Positions 33,177-44,846 of a stretch of DNA of 64,000 nt are shown here, piece by piece. The notes beneath the pieces were generated by a model that worked only from the letters and a program-made list of their open reading frames with translations, searched no databases and was not told where the DNA came from. The stretch covers positions 62,001 to 126,000 of the forward strand of contig MCFE01000116.1 in assembly GCA_002104905.1 (NCBI GenBank), in the 5' to 3' direction. The position numbers and the translations under genes are program-made. The stretch is from Basidiobolus meristosporus CBS 931.73. Taxonomy: Eukaryota > Basidiobolomycota > Basidiobolomycetes > Basidiobolales > Basidiobolaceae. Position 1 is the first letter of the stretch, and the number at the start of each line of letters is the position of its first letter.

Positions 33177-33407
33177 ATGAGACTCTTTGCTGTACTCACT
33201 ACTTGTATCGTTGCCACAATGACAGCTAATGGCTACCCCGTAAATCAGGTGACTGATGGAGTAGCCATGGAAAAGAGAGATCTGCACGACTTTTGTGGAG
33301 GCTGGTTCTGTGGCCATGTGAAGCGTGATCACACAGTCCATGACAGTCAGACTACTACATCTTCTCTGAGCTCACATCAGCCTAACACCCTAATGACAGC
33401 TCAATAA
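33177..33407 (+). CDS. A-type peptide precursor
   Basis: 76 residues: MRLFAVLTTCIVATMTANGYP, pro-region VNQVTDGVAME, consensus core, 26-residue Ser/Thr-rich tail (DHTVHDSQTTTSSLSS...). ACATAAATA at 33082-33090 is the likely TATA. AATAAA is at 33562-33567 in the conserved CAATAAATGG context. Confidence 0.92.
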   Translation: MRLFAVLTTCIVATMTANGYPVNQVTDGVAMEKRDLHDFCGGWFCGHVKRDHTVHDSQTTTSSLSSHQPNTLMTAQ

Positions 33408-34077
33408 GGTACCACCTAGTCAAGATGTTAATTCTCCCAAATGTGTTTCTGCCCGTTCTTCAAGCCCATTTGATTTTGAATCCGTAATTTGGGCAAGATC
33501 TACCACCAATGTGATTACATAATACCCTTTGAATCCCCAATTTTGTATGCGTCTCGTAATCAATAAATGGCGCGTTGGTGCACAACTACATTCTCCTTTG
33601 ATGATTGCCGCAAACTGTATTGACACACTGATAAACTAATAGGAGTATACTGCTCAGCATGCAATCAACCTTTCTCAATATTGGGTCTTTGGTGGCAACC
33701 AGAACGCTCATCAGCTTCACGAAGAAGTGACCCACTGAATATGCAGTCAATAAGCTGGCATTTCTAGATTTGATAAATGTGTTTGGAGCAGGTAAGTTAG
33801 ACGAGCCCGATGAGAGATTCTCTTGCGGAGTGGAAAACAGAGCATATGCTGTTGGACGATCCGAGAAGCCATTTCCGGTATTGTAAAACCAGTCTGACCA
33901 TATTGAGGGAATAGCGCCGGCGCTGCTTCGCTAGAATAACCTGGCTACAAAAACCGGTTTAGATTTCCGGTAGAGGGCTCCGAGAAGTACAGCACGAAGT
34001 ATATAAATGTCTCTTGTGCTGGTTAGCACTCAGTAGAGGGCAGCTTTGATATCTTGAGATATTTCTACAGAACAATC

Positions 34078-34245
34078 ATGAAATTCGCCAGCGTACTAGC
34101 TATTCTTGCCGCTGTTTCTGCGACAATTGACTGCTACCCATTGATCCCGGAGACTAGCGATTCAGCAGTGGACAAGAGGGATCTGCATGACTTTTGTGGA
34201 GGCTGGTTCTGTGGACATGTGAAACGGGATGATGACCTCGGGTAA
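34078..34245 (+). CDS. B-type peptide precursor with short acidic tail
   Basis: 55 residues; pro-region LIPETSDSAVD, consensus core, tail only DDDLG. Dyad at 33953-33971 and TATATAAAT at 34000-34008. The leader (GAGATATTTCTACAGAACAATC) differs from most B copies and reappears at 46600 and in the fused copy at 49745. AATAAA is at 34454-34459. Its downstream flank is nearly identical to that of 41281. Confidence 0.9.
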   Translation: MKFASVLAILAAVSATIDCYPLIPETSDSAVDKRDLHDFCGGWFCGHVKRDDDLG

Positions 34246-34977
34246 AATGCAGACAAAATCTCGGTCTTTCATATGCCAAATATCTAAAGTGATCAGGCCG
34301 CGCCAATGGTTACAATCTCAAGACCCAGAACTCGAAGGAAATCTACCGCCGGAATACATCAATTTTACTGTATTTTATAATCACCATGGCCGATTAGCTA
34401 AACGTATCCTCCCACCTCCGCATGGAGTGTTATTTGGTGACGAGCTCCTATAAAATAAACAATACAACTCCATAATCCACTATCCGTATTGCTTTAACCT
34501 TTAGCAAAGCAACTACTCATACTCCAGCTCGTCGCATTTTCACCAAGTTTGCTTGACCCAAAGATGGTAAAGATCCTCCCTACAGGATTTGGACTATACA
34601 AATATCATCAGTCATTCCATATCCAATATTACTTCTGTTGTGGAGATCCTGTTTACTAACACTCTGATATTCCCAAGAGTGCTTCCCTTGCTTATGAAAT
34701 ACTGAGGTCTGCACAGACAGACATTCTAGGAATAAGGATGTAACATGATGATGATTCACACGGTCAATTTAGTTTCAGTATAGTATTTTTGTGCTTGATT
34801 TTCATCCAGTACATGTTGTGCAACCAAAAATTCTGGGAACAAGGAATCACTACCACAGGATTCCAAGAAGCCTAAATCAGCGTACATATATAGCTTACTA
34901 ATAGCGATGCCATTCCAGAGTCTACAACCTCTCTTCGAATATCATATTCTTCCCGTGCCAATTACTGAGCCAAAACC

Positions 34978-35208
34978 ATGAGACTCGTTACTATACTTAC
35001 TATTTGTATTGTATCTGCAATAACAGCTAACGGCTACCCCATAACTTCGCTGCCTGATGAAGTGGCCATGGACAAGAGAGATCTGCACGACTTTTGCGGT
35101 GGTTGGTTCTGCGGTCATGTAAAGCGTGAGCGCAGCATCCTTGATAGCCAGGCTACTACCACTCCTCTGGGCACACATCAGCCCGATATCCTCACGATAT
35201 CTCAATAA
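34978..35208 (+). CDS. A-type peptide precursor, distinct sub-lineage
   Basis: 76 residues: MRLVTILTICIVSAITANGYP, pro-region ITSLPDEVAMD, consensus core, tail ERSILDSQATTTPLG... TATA is ACATATATAG at 34884-34893. The poly(A) signal is the ATTAAA variant at about 35362-35367. The paired GGAATC/GATTCC elements are closer here (10 bp) than in other A promoters. Sister copy of 42166. Confidence 0.9.
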   Translation: MRLVTILTICIVSAITANGYPITSLPDEVAMDKRDLHDFCGGWFCGHVKRERSILDSQATTTPLGTHQPDILTISQ

Positions 35209-35872
35209 GAGACCACTAAGACAATATGACACTTCTACCGAATACTTCCCTGCCTGTTCTACATGCCCATTTGATTTTGATCCCGTATTTGGGCGAGATC
35301 TACCACCCATGTGATTACATAATACCCTTTGAATCCCCAATTTTGTATACATCTTGTAATCATTAAATGGCGCATTGGTGCACAACTACATTCTCCTTTG
35401 ATGATTGCCGCAAGTTGTAACGGCATACTGGTAGCTTAATAAGAGTATACTGTTCAGCATGCAATCAATCTTTCTCAATATTGGGACTTTAGTGGCAACC
35501 AGGACATTCATCAGCTTCATGAAGAAGTGGCCCATTGAATATGCAGTCAATAAGCTGGCATTTCTAGATTTGATAAATGTGTTTGGAGCAGTAAGTTAGA
35601 TGAGCCGATGAGAGATTCTCATGCGGAGTGGAAAACAGAGCTTACGCTGTTGGACGATCCAGAAGCCATTTCCGGTATTGTAAAACCAGTCTGACCATAT
35701 TGAGGGAATAGCGTCGGCGTTGCTTCGCAGAATAACCTGGCTACAAAAACCGGTTTGGATTTCCGGCAGAGTATTCCGAGAAGTGCGGCACGAAGTATAT
35801 AAATGTCTCTTGCGCTGATTAGCATTCATTAAAATACAGCTTTGATATTTGAGAGATCACTACCAAACAATC

Positions 35873-36082
35873 ATGAAATTCGCCGGCGTACTTGCTATTC
35901 TTGCCGCAGCTTCTGCGACAGTTGACTGCTACCCATTGATCCTGGACACTAGCGATTCAGCAGTGGACAAGAGAGATCTGCATGACTTCTGCGGAGGCTG
36001 GTTCTGTGGTCATGTCAAGCGTGAGGAAGCTCTGGAGACAAGTGAAGCCAATATCTCCACTCCATCGATGTTAGTTGCCTGA
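35873..36082 (+). CDS. B-type peptide precursor
   Basis: 69 residues: MKFAGVLAILAAASATVDCYP, pro-region LILDTSDSAVD (Asp for Glu), consensus core, tail EEALETSEANISTPSMLVA. TATATAAAT is at 35796-35804. The dyad at 35749-35767 has CCGGC in place of CCGGT. Confidence 0.92.
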   Translation: MKFAGVLAILAAASATVDCYPLILDTSDSAVDKRDLHDFCGGWFCGHVKREEALETSEANISTPSMLVA

Positions 36083-36758
36083 TGTGCGCAGGCAGCACCG
36101 ATGACAAGCCGATATCCAAATCCGAACTATCCAATTTTGTTGCTCCTGATAAATACAACACACGACAAACTAAGCGTATCCATCCATCCATCCCCCACAT
36201 GAATTTTTGATTATCTGACAATTTCCAGAGAAATAAACATTGCTACCCTGCATTTCATATTTTCTCACGGCTACTAAACTAGCAGAGTGGAGGTCACTTG
36301 TACTCGGACCCATTCCCATATATTCCATATTGGAATGAGCTGATTTCAACTCTACGAGGCATCTTTATTCCGTAATACAACGGCAATTTCGCGGTGAAAA
36401 GAAGATTCACATATGGTTGCCGACACACCTTTCCTCTATTCCCCAGAGGACTTCCCCTACTCTTGAAAGGCTGACATCTGCGCAGCCAAACATTCTTGGA
36501 ATCAGAACATGACTTGAGGATGATGACCATCTTTGATGTAACACGCAAGGTGATTTTAGAATATCATCATCCTATAGCTTTTCAACGATCAGTTGCATTG
36601 TGTGGCACCAATAGTTCTGAGAATCGGAAATCGCCAGCCTGAGATTCCAAGAAGCCAGAATCAATGCACATAAATAGCTCACTAACGACACTGCCATTCA
36701 TCAGCCTGCAGCCTTTCTGTTAAGTAACAAATTCTACTTGAGCATTTGAACCTAAGCC

Positions 36759-36989
36759 ATGAGACTCATTGCTGTACTCACTATTTGTATCGTTGCCACA
36801 ATGACAGCTAATGGCTACCCCGTAAATCAGGTGACTGGTGGAGTAGCCGTGGAAAAGAGAGATCTGCACGACTTTTGTGGAGGCTGGTTCTGTGGTCATG
36901 TGAAACGTGATCACACAGTCCATGACAGTCAGACTACTACACCTTCTCTGAGCTCACATCAGCCTAACACCTTCATGACAGCTCAATAA
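36759..36989 (+). CDS. A-type peptide precursor
   Basis: 76 residues: MRLIAVLTICIVATMTANGYP, pro-region VNQVTGGVAVE, consensus core, tail with TTTPSLSS. TATA-like ACATAAATA at 36668-36676; AATAAA at 37143-37148. Closest relative by flank is the nonsense copy at 43949. Confidence 0.92.
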   Translation: MRLIAVLTICIVATMTANGYPVNQVTGGVAVEKRDLHDFCGGWFCGHVKRDHTVHDSQTTTPSLSSHQPNTFMTAQ

Positions 36990-37653
36990 GGTGCCACCAA
37001 GTCAAGATATTAATTCTCCCAAATGTGTCTGTGCCGTTCTTCAAGCCCATTTGATTTTGAATCCGTAATTTGGGCAAGATCTACAACCAATGTGATTACA
37101 TAATACCCTTTGAATCCCCAATTTTGTATACATCTCGTAATCAATAAATGGCGCGTTGGTGCACAACTACATCATCCTTTGATGATTGCCGCAAACTGTA
37201 TTGTAACACTGATAAACTAATAAGAGTATACTGTTCAGCATTCAATCAACCTTTCTCAATATTGGGTCTTTGGTGGCAACCAGGACATCCATCAGCTTCA
37301 TGAAGAAGTGGCCCATTGAATATGCAGTCAATAAGCTGGCATTTCTAGATTTGATAAATGTGTTTGGAGCAGTAAGTTAGATGAGCCCGATGAGAGATTC
37401 TCTTGCGGAGTGGAAAACAGAGCTTATGATGTTCGACGATCCAGAAGCCATTTCCGGTATTGTAAAACCAGTCTGACCATATTGAGGGGATAGTGTCAGC
37501 GCTGCTTCCTAGAATAAACTGGCTACAAAACAGGTTTGGGTTTCCGGTAGGGGATTCCGAGAAGTGCGGCACGAAGTATATCAATGTCTCTTGCGCTGAT
37601 GAGCATTCAGTAAAATACAGCTTTGATATTTGAGAGATCATTACCAAACAATC

Positions 37654-37863
37654 ATGAAATTCGCCAGCGTACTTGCTATTCTTGCCGCTGTTTCTGCGAC
37701 AATTGATTGCTACCCATTGATCCTGAAGACTAGCGATTCAGCAGTGGACAAGAGAGATCTGCATGACTTCTGCGCAGGCTGGTTCTGTGATCATGTCAAG
37801 CGTGAGGAAGCTCTGGAGACAACTGAAGCCAATATCTCCACTCCATCGATGTCAGTTGCCTGA
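37654..37863 (+). CDS. B-type precursor with doubly substituted core CAGWFCDHV
   Basis: 69 residues; pro-region LILKTSDSAVD. In the core, Gly7 becomes Ala (GGA to GCA) and Gly12 becomes Asp (GGT to GAT). Cys pair, Trp-Phe and both KR are intact. Both the TATA (TATATCAAT, 37577-37585) and the dyad (CAGGTTT in the left half) are also degraded, so this copy may be weakly expressed. Confidence 0.85.
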   Translation: MKFASVLAILAAVSATIDCYPLILKTSDSAVDKRDLHDFCAGWFCDHVKREEALETTEANISTPSMSVA

Positions 37864-38542
37864 TGTGCACAGGCAGCACTGATGACAAGCCGATATCCAA
37901 ATCCGAACTATCCAATTTTGTTGCTCCTGATAAATACCACACACGACAAACTAAGCGTATCCATCCAACATCCTCCACATGGATTTTTGATTATCTGATA
38001 ATTTCTCAAGAAATAAACATTGTTACCCCGCATTTCATATTTTCTCACGGCTACTAAACTAGCAGAGTGGAGGTCACTTGTACTCGGACCCATTCCCATA
38101 TATTCCATATTGGAATGAGCTGATTTCAACTCTACGAGGCATCTTTATTCCGTAATACAACGGCAATTTCGCGGTGAAAGGAATATTCACATATGGTTGC
38201 TGACCCAGCTTTCCTCTATTCCCCAGGGGACTTCCCCTACTCTTGAAAGGCTGACATCTGCGCAGCCAAACATTCTTGGAATCAGAACATGACTTGAGGA
38301 TGATGACGACCTTTGATGTAACACGCAAGGTGATTTTAGAATATCATCATCCTATAGCTTTTCAACGATTAGTTGCATCTTGTGGCACCAATAGTTCTGG
38401 GAATCAGAAATCGCCAGCCCGTGATTCCTAGAAGCCAGAATCAATGCACATAAATAGCTCACTAACGACACTGCCATTCATCAGCCTGCAACCTTTCTGT
38501 TGAGTATCAGATTCGACTTCAGCCAGCAATCGAACCTAAACC

Positions 38543-38773
38543 ATGAGACTCTTTGCTGTACTCACTACTTGTATCGTTGCCACAATGACAGCTAATGGCT
38601 ACCCCGTAAATCAGGTGACTGATGGAGTAGCGATGGAAAAGAGAGATCTGCACGACTTTTGTGGAGGCTGGTTCTGCGGCCATGTGAAGCGTGATCACAC
38701 AGTCCATGACAGTCAGACTACTACATCTTCTCTGAGCTCACATCAGCCTAACACCCTAATGACAGCTGAATAA
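38543..38773 (+). CDS. A-type peptide precursor
   Basis: 76 residues, almost identical to 33177 (tail ends MTAE rather than MTAQ). The second Cys region uses TGC for the second Cys codon. ACATAAATA at 38448-38456; AATAAA at 38928-38933. Confidence 0.92.
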   Translation: MRLFAVLTTCIVATMTANGYPVNQVTDGVAMEKRDLHDFCGGWFCGHVKRDHTVHDSQTTTSSLSSHQPNTLMTAE

Positions 38774-39439
38774 GGTACCACCAAGTCAAGATGTTAATTC
38801 TCCCAAATGTGTCTCTGCCCGTTCTTCAAGCCCATTTGATTTTGAATCCGTAATTTGGGCAAGATCTACCACCAATGTGATTACATAATACCCTTTGAAT
38901 CCCCAATTTTGTATGCGTCTCGTAATCAATAAATGGCGCATTGGTGCACAACTACATTTTCCTTTGATGATTGCTGCAAACTGTATTGACACACTGATAA
39001 ACTAATAAGAGTATACTGTTCAGTATGCAATAAGCCTTACTCAATATTGGGACTTTAGTGGCAACCAGGACATCCATCAGCTTCACGAAGAAGTGACCCA
39101 TTGAATATGCAGTCAATAAGCTGGCATTTCTAGATTTGATAAATGTGTTTGGAACAGTAAGTTAGACGAGCCCAATGAGGGATTCTCTTGCGGAGTGGAA
39201 TACAGAGCATATGCTGTTGGACGATCCAGAAGCCATTTCCGGCATTGTAAAACCAGTCTGACCATATTGAGGGGATAGCGTCGGCGCTGCTTCGCAGAAT
39301 AACCTGGCTACAAAAACCGGTTTGGATTTCCGGTAGAGGATTCCGAGAAGTGCGGCACGAAGTATATAAATATCTCTTGCGCTGATGAGCATTCAGTAAA
39401 ATACAGCTTTGATATTTGAGAGATCACTACCAAACAATC

Positions 39440-39649
39440 ATGAAATTCGCCAGCGTACTTGTTATTCTTGCCGCTGTTTCTGCTACAGTTGACTGCTACC
39501 CATTGATCCTGGAGACTAGCGATTCAGCAGTGGACAAGAGAGATCTGCATGACTTCTGCGGAGGCTGGTTCTGTGGTCATGTCAAGCGTGAGGAAGCTCC
39601 GGAGACAAGTGAAGCCAATATCTCCACTCCATCGATGTCAGTTGCCTGA
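39440..39649 (+). CDS. B-type peptide precursor
   Basis: 69 residues: MKFASVLVILAAVSATVDCYP, pro-region LILETSDSAVD, consensus core, tail EEAPETSEANIS... Intact dyad at 39316-39334 and TATATAAAT at 39363-39371, the full arrangement of a strong-looking B promoter. Confidence 0.92.
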   Translation: MKFASVLVILAAVSATVDCYPLILETSDSAVDKRDLHDFCGGWFCGHVKREEAPETSEANISTPSMSVA

Positions 39650-40348
39650 TGTGCACAGGCAGCACTGATGACAAGCCGATATCCAAATCCGAACTATCCA
39701 ATTTTGTTGCTCCTGATAAATACCACACACGACAAATTAAGCGTATCCATCCAACATCCTCCACATGGATTTTTGATTATCTGATAATTTCTCAAGAAAT
39801 AAACATTGTCACCCCGCATTTCATATTTTCTCACGGCTACTAAACTAGCAGAGTGGAGGTCACTTGTATTCAGACCCATTCCCATATATTCCATATTGGA
39901 ATGAGCTGATTTCAACTCTCCGAGGCACCTTTATTCCGCAATACAATGGCAATTTCGCGGTGAAAAGAATATTCACATATGGTCGCCGTCCAAGATCCGT
40001 TCAATGCACACCTCACAAAACCTCTTCAAAGTTACAGGTATGTCATAGGCACCATCATTGAATATTATGCACATGTCTGGGGTATTAAGCCGAATGAACT
40101 CTTGAGAAGCCAATATACGAAAAATAATAAATATATCATACGACGATCAAGAATTCATTTCCAGTTTCCAAAATCAATCTAACCTTAATGGGGGATTGGT
40201 GGCCGCTTTGCTTCCTAGAATATCCCCGCTACAACAATGGTATGAGTTTCAGGAGTGAAATGGATGGGAAGTATAAGAGGAACTCGTGCCGATTTGAGCT
40301 TATTAGAAGACAGTCTTTGATATCTTGGTAGTTCATTAAAAAAGAATC

Positions 40349-40549
40349 ATGAAATCCACCAACACACTTATTTTTATTGTCGCAGCTTCAGTAGCCATTG
40401 ACTGCTACCCATCGATTGTGGAGACTAGCAACTCAACTTTGAACAAGAGAGATCTACATGACTTCTATGACCATGTCAAGCGGGAGAGACTTCTGGAGAC
40501 AAGTGAAGAAATTACATCCACCTCACAAGGCCATATTTTGTACTATTAG
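40349..40549 (+). pseudogene. B-like precursor lacking the cysteine ring (DLHDFYDHVKR)
   Basis: 66 residues in an intact frame: MKSTNTLIFIVAASVAIDCYP, pro-region SIVETSNSTLN, KR at 33-34. Fifteen nucleotides between the two TTCTG(C/T) repeats are gone, and the remaining Cys-Gly codons have become Tyr-Asp, so the product has no Cys and no Trp. Signal and cleavage sites survive, so a linear 9-residue peptide could still be made. TATAAG at 40272. It interrupts the A/B alternation. Confidence 0.75.
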
Positions 40550-41280
40550 CCTACTCGACTGTCGCACTGACACATTACTGACTGCCCTCATGCCTGCTTT
40601 CAACTGTTGCATTAACGTATTCTTGACCGCTCGTCACGCCTGATTAATTTTTGAATCCGCAATTTCAGCGAGAATATCACCAATATTTGAATATTCAATT
40701 TTGTTGACATATTGTAGTCAATAAACAGGGTACTAGGGCGTAGTGATACCCTCTGTTGATGGAACGACCTGTTAGTATGTGCTCATGGTTGAATGTCAGC
40801 ATTTGGCTCAGTATGCCACAAATCCTTACATAAATGGCTTTGTCTCCAACATGTCCAATGCGCATGAATCATACCAGGGGCCGTACCATAGTGCGCACGT
40901 TTCACCAGCGTATATGACTCTTCAGATTTGCCATTATATAGTATATATCATTACTGAAGTTAATAAATATGTTTGGAGCAATTAACTATGGGAAATCTCT
41001 GAGGTTATTTTGCCCACTGGATCATAATGAGTATGCTGTTTGCCGATCAGGAAGCTATTTCCGGTTTTTCGATACCGGTGTGACTATACCGAGTGCTTGG
41101 CGTCCGCTTTGCTTCCTAGAATATCGCTGCTGCAATAACTAGTTTAGATATCCCCTGGGAAAGTACCAATATGTGTTGTAAGAAGAGTATAAATAGAACT
41201 CTTGCCGATCCATATTCAGTAGTACACGGCGTTTGATATCTTGAGAGATCATTATACTCTACACATGAAGTTCACCCAGC

Positions 41281-41433
41281 ATGCTTGTCGCGATTTCTGC
41301 CTCTTCAGTAGCTGTTGACTGCTACCCATTGACCCTGGAGACTAGCGAGTCCGCAGTGAACAAGAGAGATCTGCATGACTTTTGTGGAGGCTGGTTCTGT
41401 GGACATGTGAAACGGGATGATGACCTCGGGTAA
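41281..41433 (+). CDS. B-type precursor with frameshifted signal peptide start
   Basis: The expected ATGAAGTTC at 41265 has one extra base within about 15 nt and runs into a stop. A second ATG at 41281 is in frame and gives 50 residues: MLVAISASSVAVDCYP, pro-region LTLETSESAVN, consensus core, tail DDDLG. The shortened N-terminus (about 12 hydrophobic residues, no basic start) may be a poor signal. TATAAATAG at 41188-41196. Probably non-functional or weak, though core and both KR are perfect. Confidence 0.65.
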   Translation: MLVAISASSVAVDCYPLTLETSESAVNKRDLHDFCGGWFCGHVKRDDDLG

Positions 41434-42165
41434 AATGCAGACAAAATCTCGGTCTTGCATATGCCCAATATCTAAAGTGATCAGACCGCGCCTATGGTTA
41501 CAATCTCAGGACCAAGAACTCGAAGGAAATCTACCGCCGGAATACATCAATTTTACTGTATTTTATAATCACCATGGCAGATTAGCTAAACGTATCCTCC
41601 CACCTCCGCATGGAGTTTTATTTGGTGACGAGCTCCTATAAAATAAACAATACAACTCCATAATCCACTATCCGTATTGCTTTAACCTTTAGCAAAGCAA
41701 CTACTCATACTTCAGCTCGTCGCATTTTCACCAAGTTTGCTTGACCCAAAGATGGTAAAGATCCTCCCTACAGGATTTGGACTATACAAATATCATCAGT
41801 CATTCCATATCCGATATTACTTCTGTTGTGGATATCCTGTTTACTAACACTCTGATATTCCCAAGAGTGCTTCCTTTGCTTATGAAATACTGAGGTCTGC
41901 CCAGACAGACATTCTAGGAATAAGGATGTAACATGATGATGATTCACACGGTCAATTTAGTTTCAGTATAGTATTTTTGTGCTTGACTTTCATCCAGTAC
42001 ATGATGTGCAACCAAAAATTCTGGGAACAAGGAATCACTACCACAGGATTCCAAGAAGCCTAAATCAGCGTACATATATAGCTTACTAATAGCGATGCCA
42101 TTCCACAGTCTACAACCTCTCTTCGAATATCATATTCTTCCCCTGCCAATTATTGAGCCAAAACC

Positions 42166-42396
42166 ATGAGACTCGTTACTATACTTACTATTTGTATTGT
42201 ATCTGCAATAACAGCTAACGGCTACCCCATGACTTCGCTGACTGATGAAGTGGCCATGGACAAGAGAGATCTGCACGACTTTTGCGGAGGTTGGTTCTGC
42301 GGTCATGTAAAGCGTGAGCGCAGCATCCTTGATAGCCAGGCTACTACCACTCCTCTGGGCACAAATCAGCCCGATATCCTCACGATAGCTCAATAA
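42166..42396 (+). CDS. A-type peptide precursor, sister of 34978
   Basis: 76 residues: MRLVTILTICIVSAITANGYP, pro-region MTSLTDEVAMD, consensus core, tail ERSILDSQATTTPLGTN... ACATATATAG at 42072-42081; AATAAA at 42550-42555. About 1.2 kb around it duplicates the 34.1-35.4 kb segment. Confidence 0.92.
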   Translation: MRLVTILTICIVSAITANGYPMTSLTDEVAMDKRDLHDFCGGWFCGHVKRERSILDSQATTTPLGTNQPDILTIAQ

Positions 42397-43063
42397 GAGA
42401 CCACTAAGACAATATGACACTTCTACCGAATACTTCCCTGCCTGTTCTTCACGCCCAATTGATTTTGAATCCGTATTTGGGCAAGATCCACCACCAATGT
42501 GATTACATAATACCCTTTGAATCCCCAATTTTGTATACATCTCGTAATCAATAAATGGCGCGTTGGTGCACAACTACATTCTCCATTGATGATTGCCGCA
42601 AACTGTATTGTAACACTGATAAACTAATAAGAGTATACTGTTCAGTATGCAATAAGCCTTACTCAATATTGGGACTTTAGTGGCAACCAGGACATTCATC
42701 AGCTTCACGAAGAAGTGACCCACTGAATATGCAGTCAATAAGCTGGCATTTCTAGATTTGATAAATGTGTTTGGAGCAGGAAGTTAGATGAGCCCGATGA
42801 GAGATTCTCATGCGGAGTGGAAAACAGAGCATATAAGCTGTTCGACGATCCAGAAGCCATTTCCGGCATTGTAAAACCAGTCTGACCATATTGAGGGGAT
42901 AGCGTCGGCGCTGCTTCGCAGAATAACCTGGCTACAAAAACCGGTTTGGATTTCCGGTAGAGGATTCTGAGAAGTGCGGCACGAAGTATATCAATGTCTC
43001 TTGCGCTGATTAGCATTCATTAAAATACAGCTTTGATATTTGAGAGATCACTACCAAACAATC

Positions 43064-43273
43064 ATGAAATTCGCCAGCGTACTTGCTATTCTTGCCGCTG
43101 TTTCTGCGACAGTTGATTGCTACCCATTGATACTGGAGACTAGCGATTCAGCAATGGACAAGAGAGATCTGCATGACTTCTGCGGAGGCTGGTTCTGTGG
43201 TCATGTCAAGCGTGAGGAAGCTCCGGAGACAAGTGAAGCCAATATCTCCACTCCATCGATGTCAGTTGCCTGA
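43064..43273 (+). CDS. B-type peptide precursor
   Basis: 69 residues; pro-region LILETSDSAMD (Met for Val), consensus core, tail EEAPETSEANIS... Intact dyad at 42940-42958, but the TATA is the TATATCAAT variant (42987-42995). Confidence 0.9.
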   Translation: MKFASVLAILAAVSATVDCYPLILETSDSAMDKRDLHDFCGGWFCGHVKREEAPETSEANISTPSMSVA

Positions 43274-43948
43274 TGTGCACAGGCAGCACTGATGACAAGC
43301 CGATTTCCAAATTTAACTATCCAATTTTGTTGCTCCTGATAAATACCACACACGACAAACTAAGCGTATCCATCCATCCATCCTCCACATGCATTTTTGA
43401 TAATCTGACAATTTCCAGTGAAATAAACATTGCTACCCCGCATTTCATATTTTCTCACGGCTATTGAACTAGCGAAGTGAAAGTCACTTGTATTCGGACC
43501 CATTCCCGTATATTCCATGCTGAGATGAGCTGATTTCAACCCTACCAGGCACCTTTATTCCGTAATACAATGGTAATTTCGCGGTGAAAAGAAGATTCAC
43601 ATATGGTTGCCGACCCAGCTTTCCTCTATTCCCCAGAGGATTTCCCCTACTCTTGAAAGGTTGACATCTGCGCAGCCAAACATTCTAGGAATCAGAACAT
43701 GACTTGAGGACGATGACCATCTTTGATGTAACACGCAAGGTGATTTTAGTTTATCATCATCCTATAGCTTTTCAACGATCAGTTGCATTTTGTGGCACCA
43801 ATAGTTCTGAGAATCGGAAATCGCCAGCCTGAGATTCCAAGAAGCCAGAATCAATGCACATAAATAGCTCACTAACGACACTGCCATTCATCAGCCTGCA
43901 GCCTTTCTGTTAAGTAACAAATTCTACTTGAGCATTTGAACCTAAGCC

Positions 43949-44179
43949 ATGAGACTCATTGCTGTACTCACTACTTGTATCGTTGCCACAATGAGAGCTA
44001 ATGGCTACCCCGTAAATCAGGTGACTGGTGGAGTAGCCATGGAAAAGAGAGATCTGCACGACTTTTGTGGAGGCTGGTTCTGAGGTCATGTGAAACGTGA
44101 TCACACAGTCCATGACAGTCAGACTACTACACCTTCTCTGAGCTCACATCAGCCTAACACCTTCATGACAGCTCAATAA
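43949..44179 (+). pseudogene. A-type precursor with a nonsense codon at the second core Cys
   Basis: The frame is perfect up to DLHDFCGGWF, then TGT has become TGA at 44081-44083. The rest of the copy (HVKR and tail, ending TAA at 44177-44179) is preserved beyond the stop. Residue 16 is also Thr to Arg. ACATAAATA is at 43858-43866. The truncated product would have one Cys and no second dibasic site. Confidence 0.85.
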
Positions 44180-44846
44180 GGTGCCACCAAGTCAAGATAT
44201 TAATTCTCCCAAATGTGTCTGTGCCGTTCTTCAAGCCCATTTGATTTTGAATCCGTAATTTGGGCAAGATCTACAACCAATGTGATTACATAATACCCTT
44301 TGAATCCCCAATTTTGTATACATCTCGTAATCAATAAATGGCGCGTTGGTGCACAACTACATTCTCCTTTGATGATTGCCGCAAACTGTATTGACACACT
44401 GATAAACTAATAAGAGTATACTGCTCAGTATGCAATCAACCTTTCTCAATATTGGGACTTTGGTGGCAACCAGGACATTCATCAGCTTCACGAAGAAGTG
44501 ACCCATTGAATATGCAGTCAATAAGCTGGCATTTCTAGATTTGATAAATGTGTTTGGAGCAGGAAGTTAGATGAGCCCGATGAGAGATTCTCATGCGGAG
44601 TGGAAAACAGAGCATATATGCTGTTCGACGATCGAGAAGCCATTTCCGGTATTGTAAAACCAGTCTAACCATATTGAGGGGATAGCGTCGGCGCTGCTTC
44701 GCAGAATAACCTGGCTACAAAAATCAGTTTAGATTTCCGGTAGAGGATTCTGAGAAGTGCGGCACGAAGTATATAAATGTCTCTTGCGCTGATTAGCATT
44801 CAGTAAAATACAGCTTTGATATTTGAGAGATCACTACCAAACAATC

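Noticed and set aside
34942-35385. Minus-strand ORFs overlapping array members (for example 147 residues here, and 62-93 residue ones elsewhere)
   Set aside because: They are antisense shadows of the conserved precursors. Their lengths change freely between copies and no motif is present.
37863-38057. 64-residue ORF starting MCTGSTDDK overlapping the stop of B-type genes (also at 39649, 43273, 45056, 48171)
   Set aside because: It lies in the 3' flank, and its reading differs between copies because of indels, so the protein is not conserved. Treated as 3' untranslated sequence.
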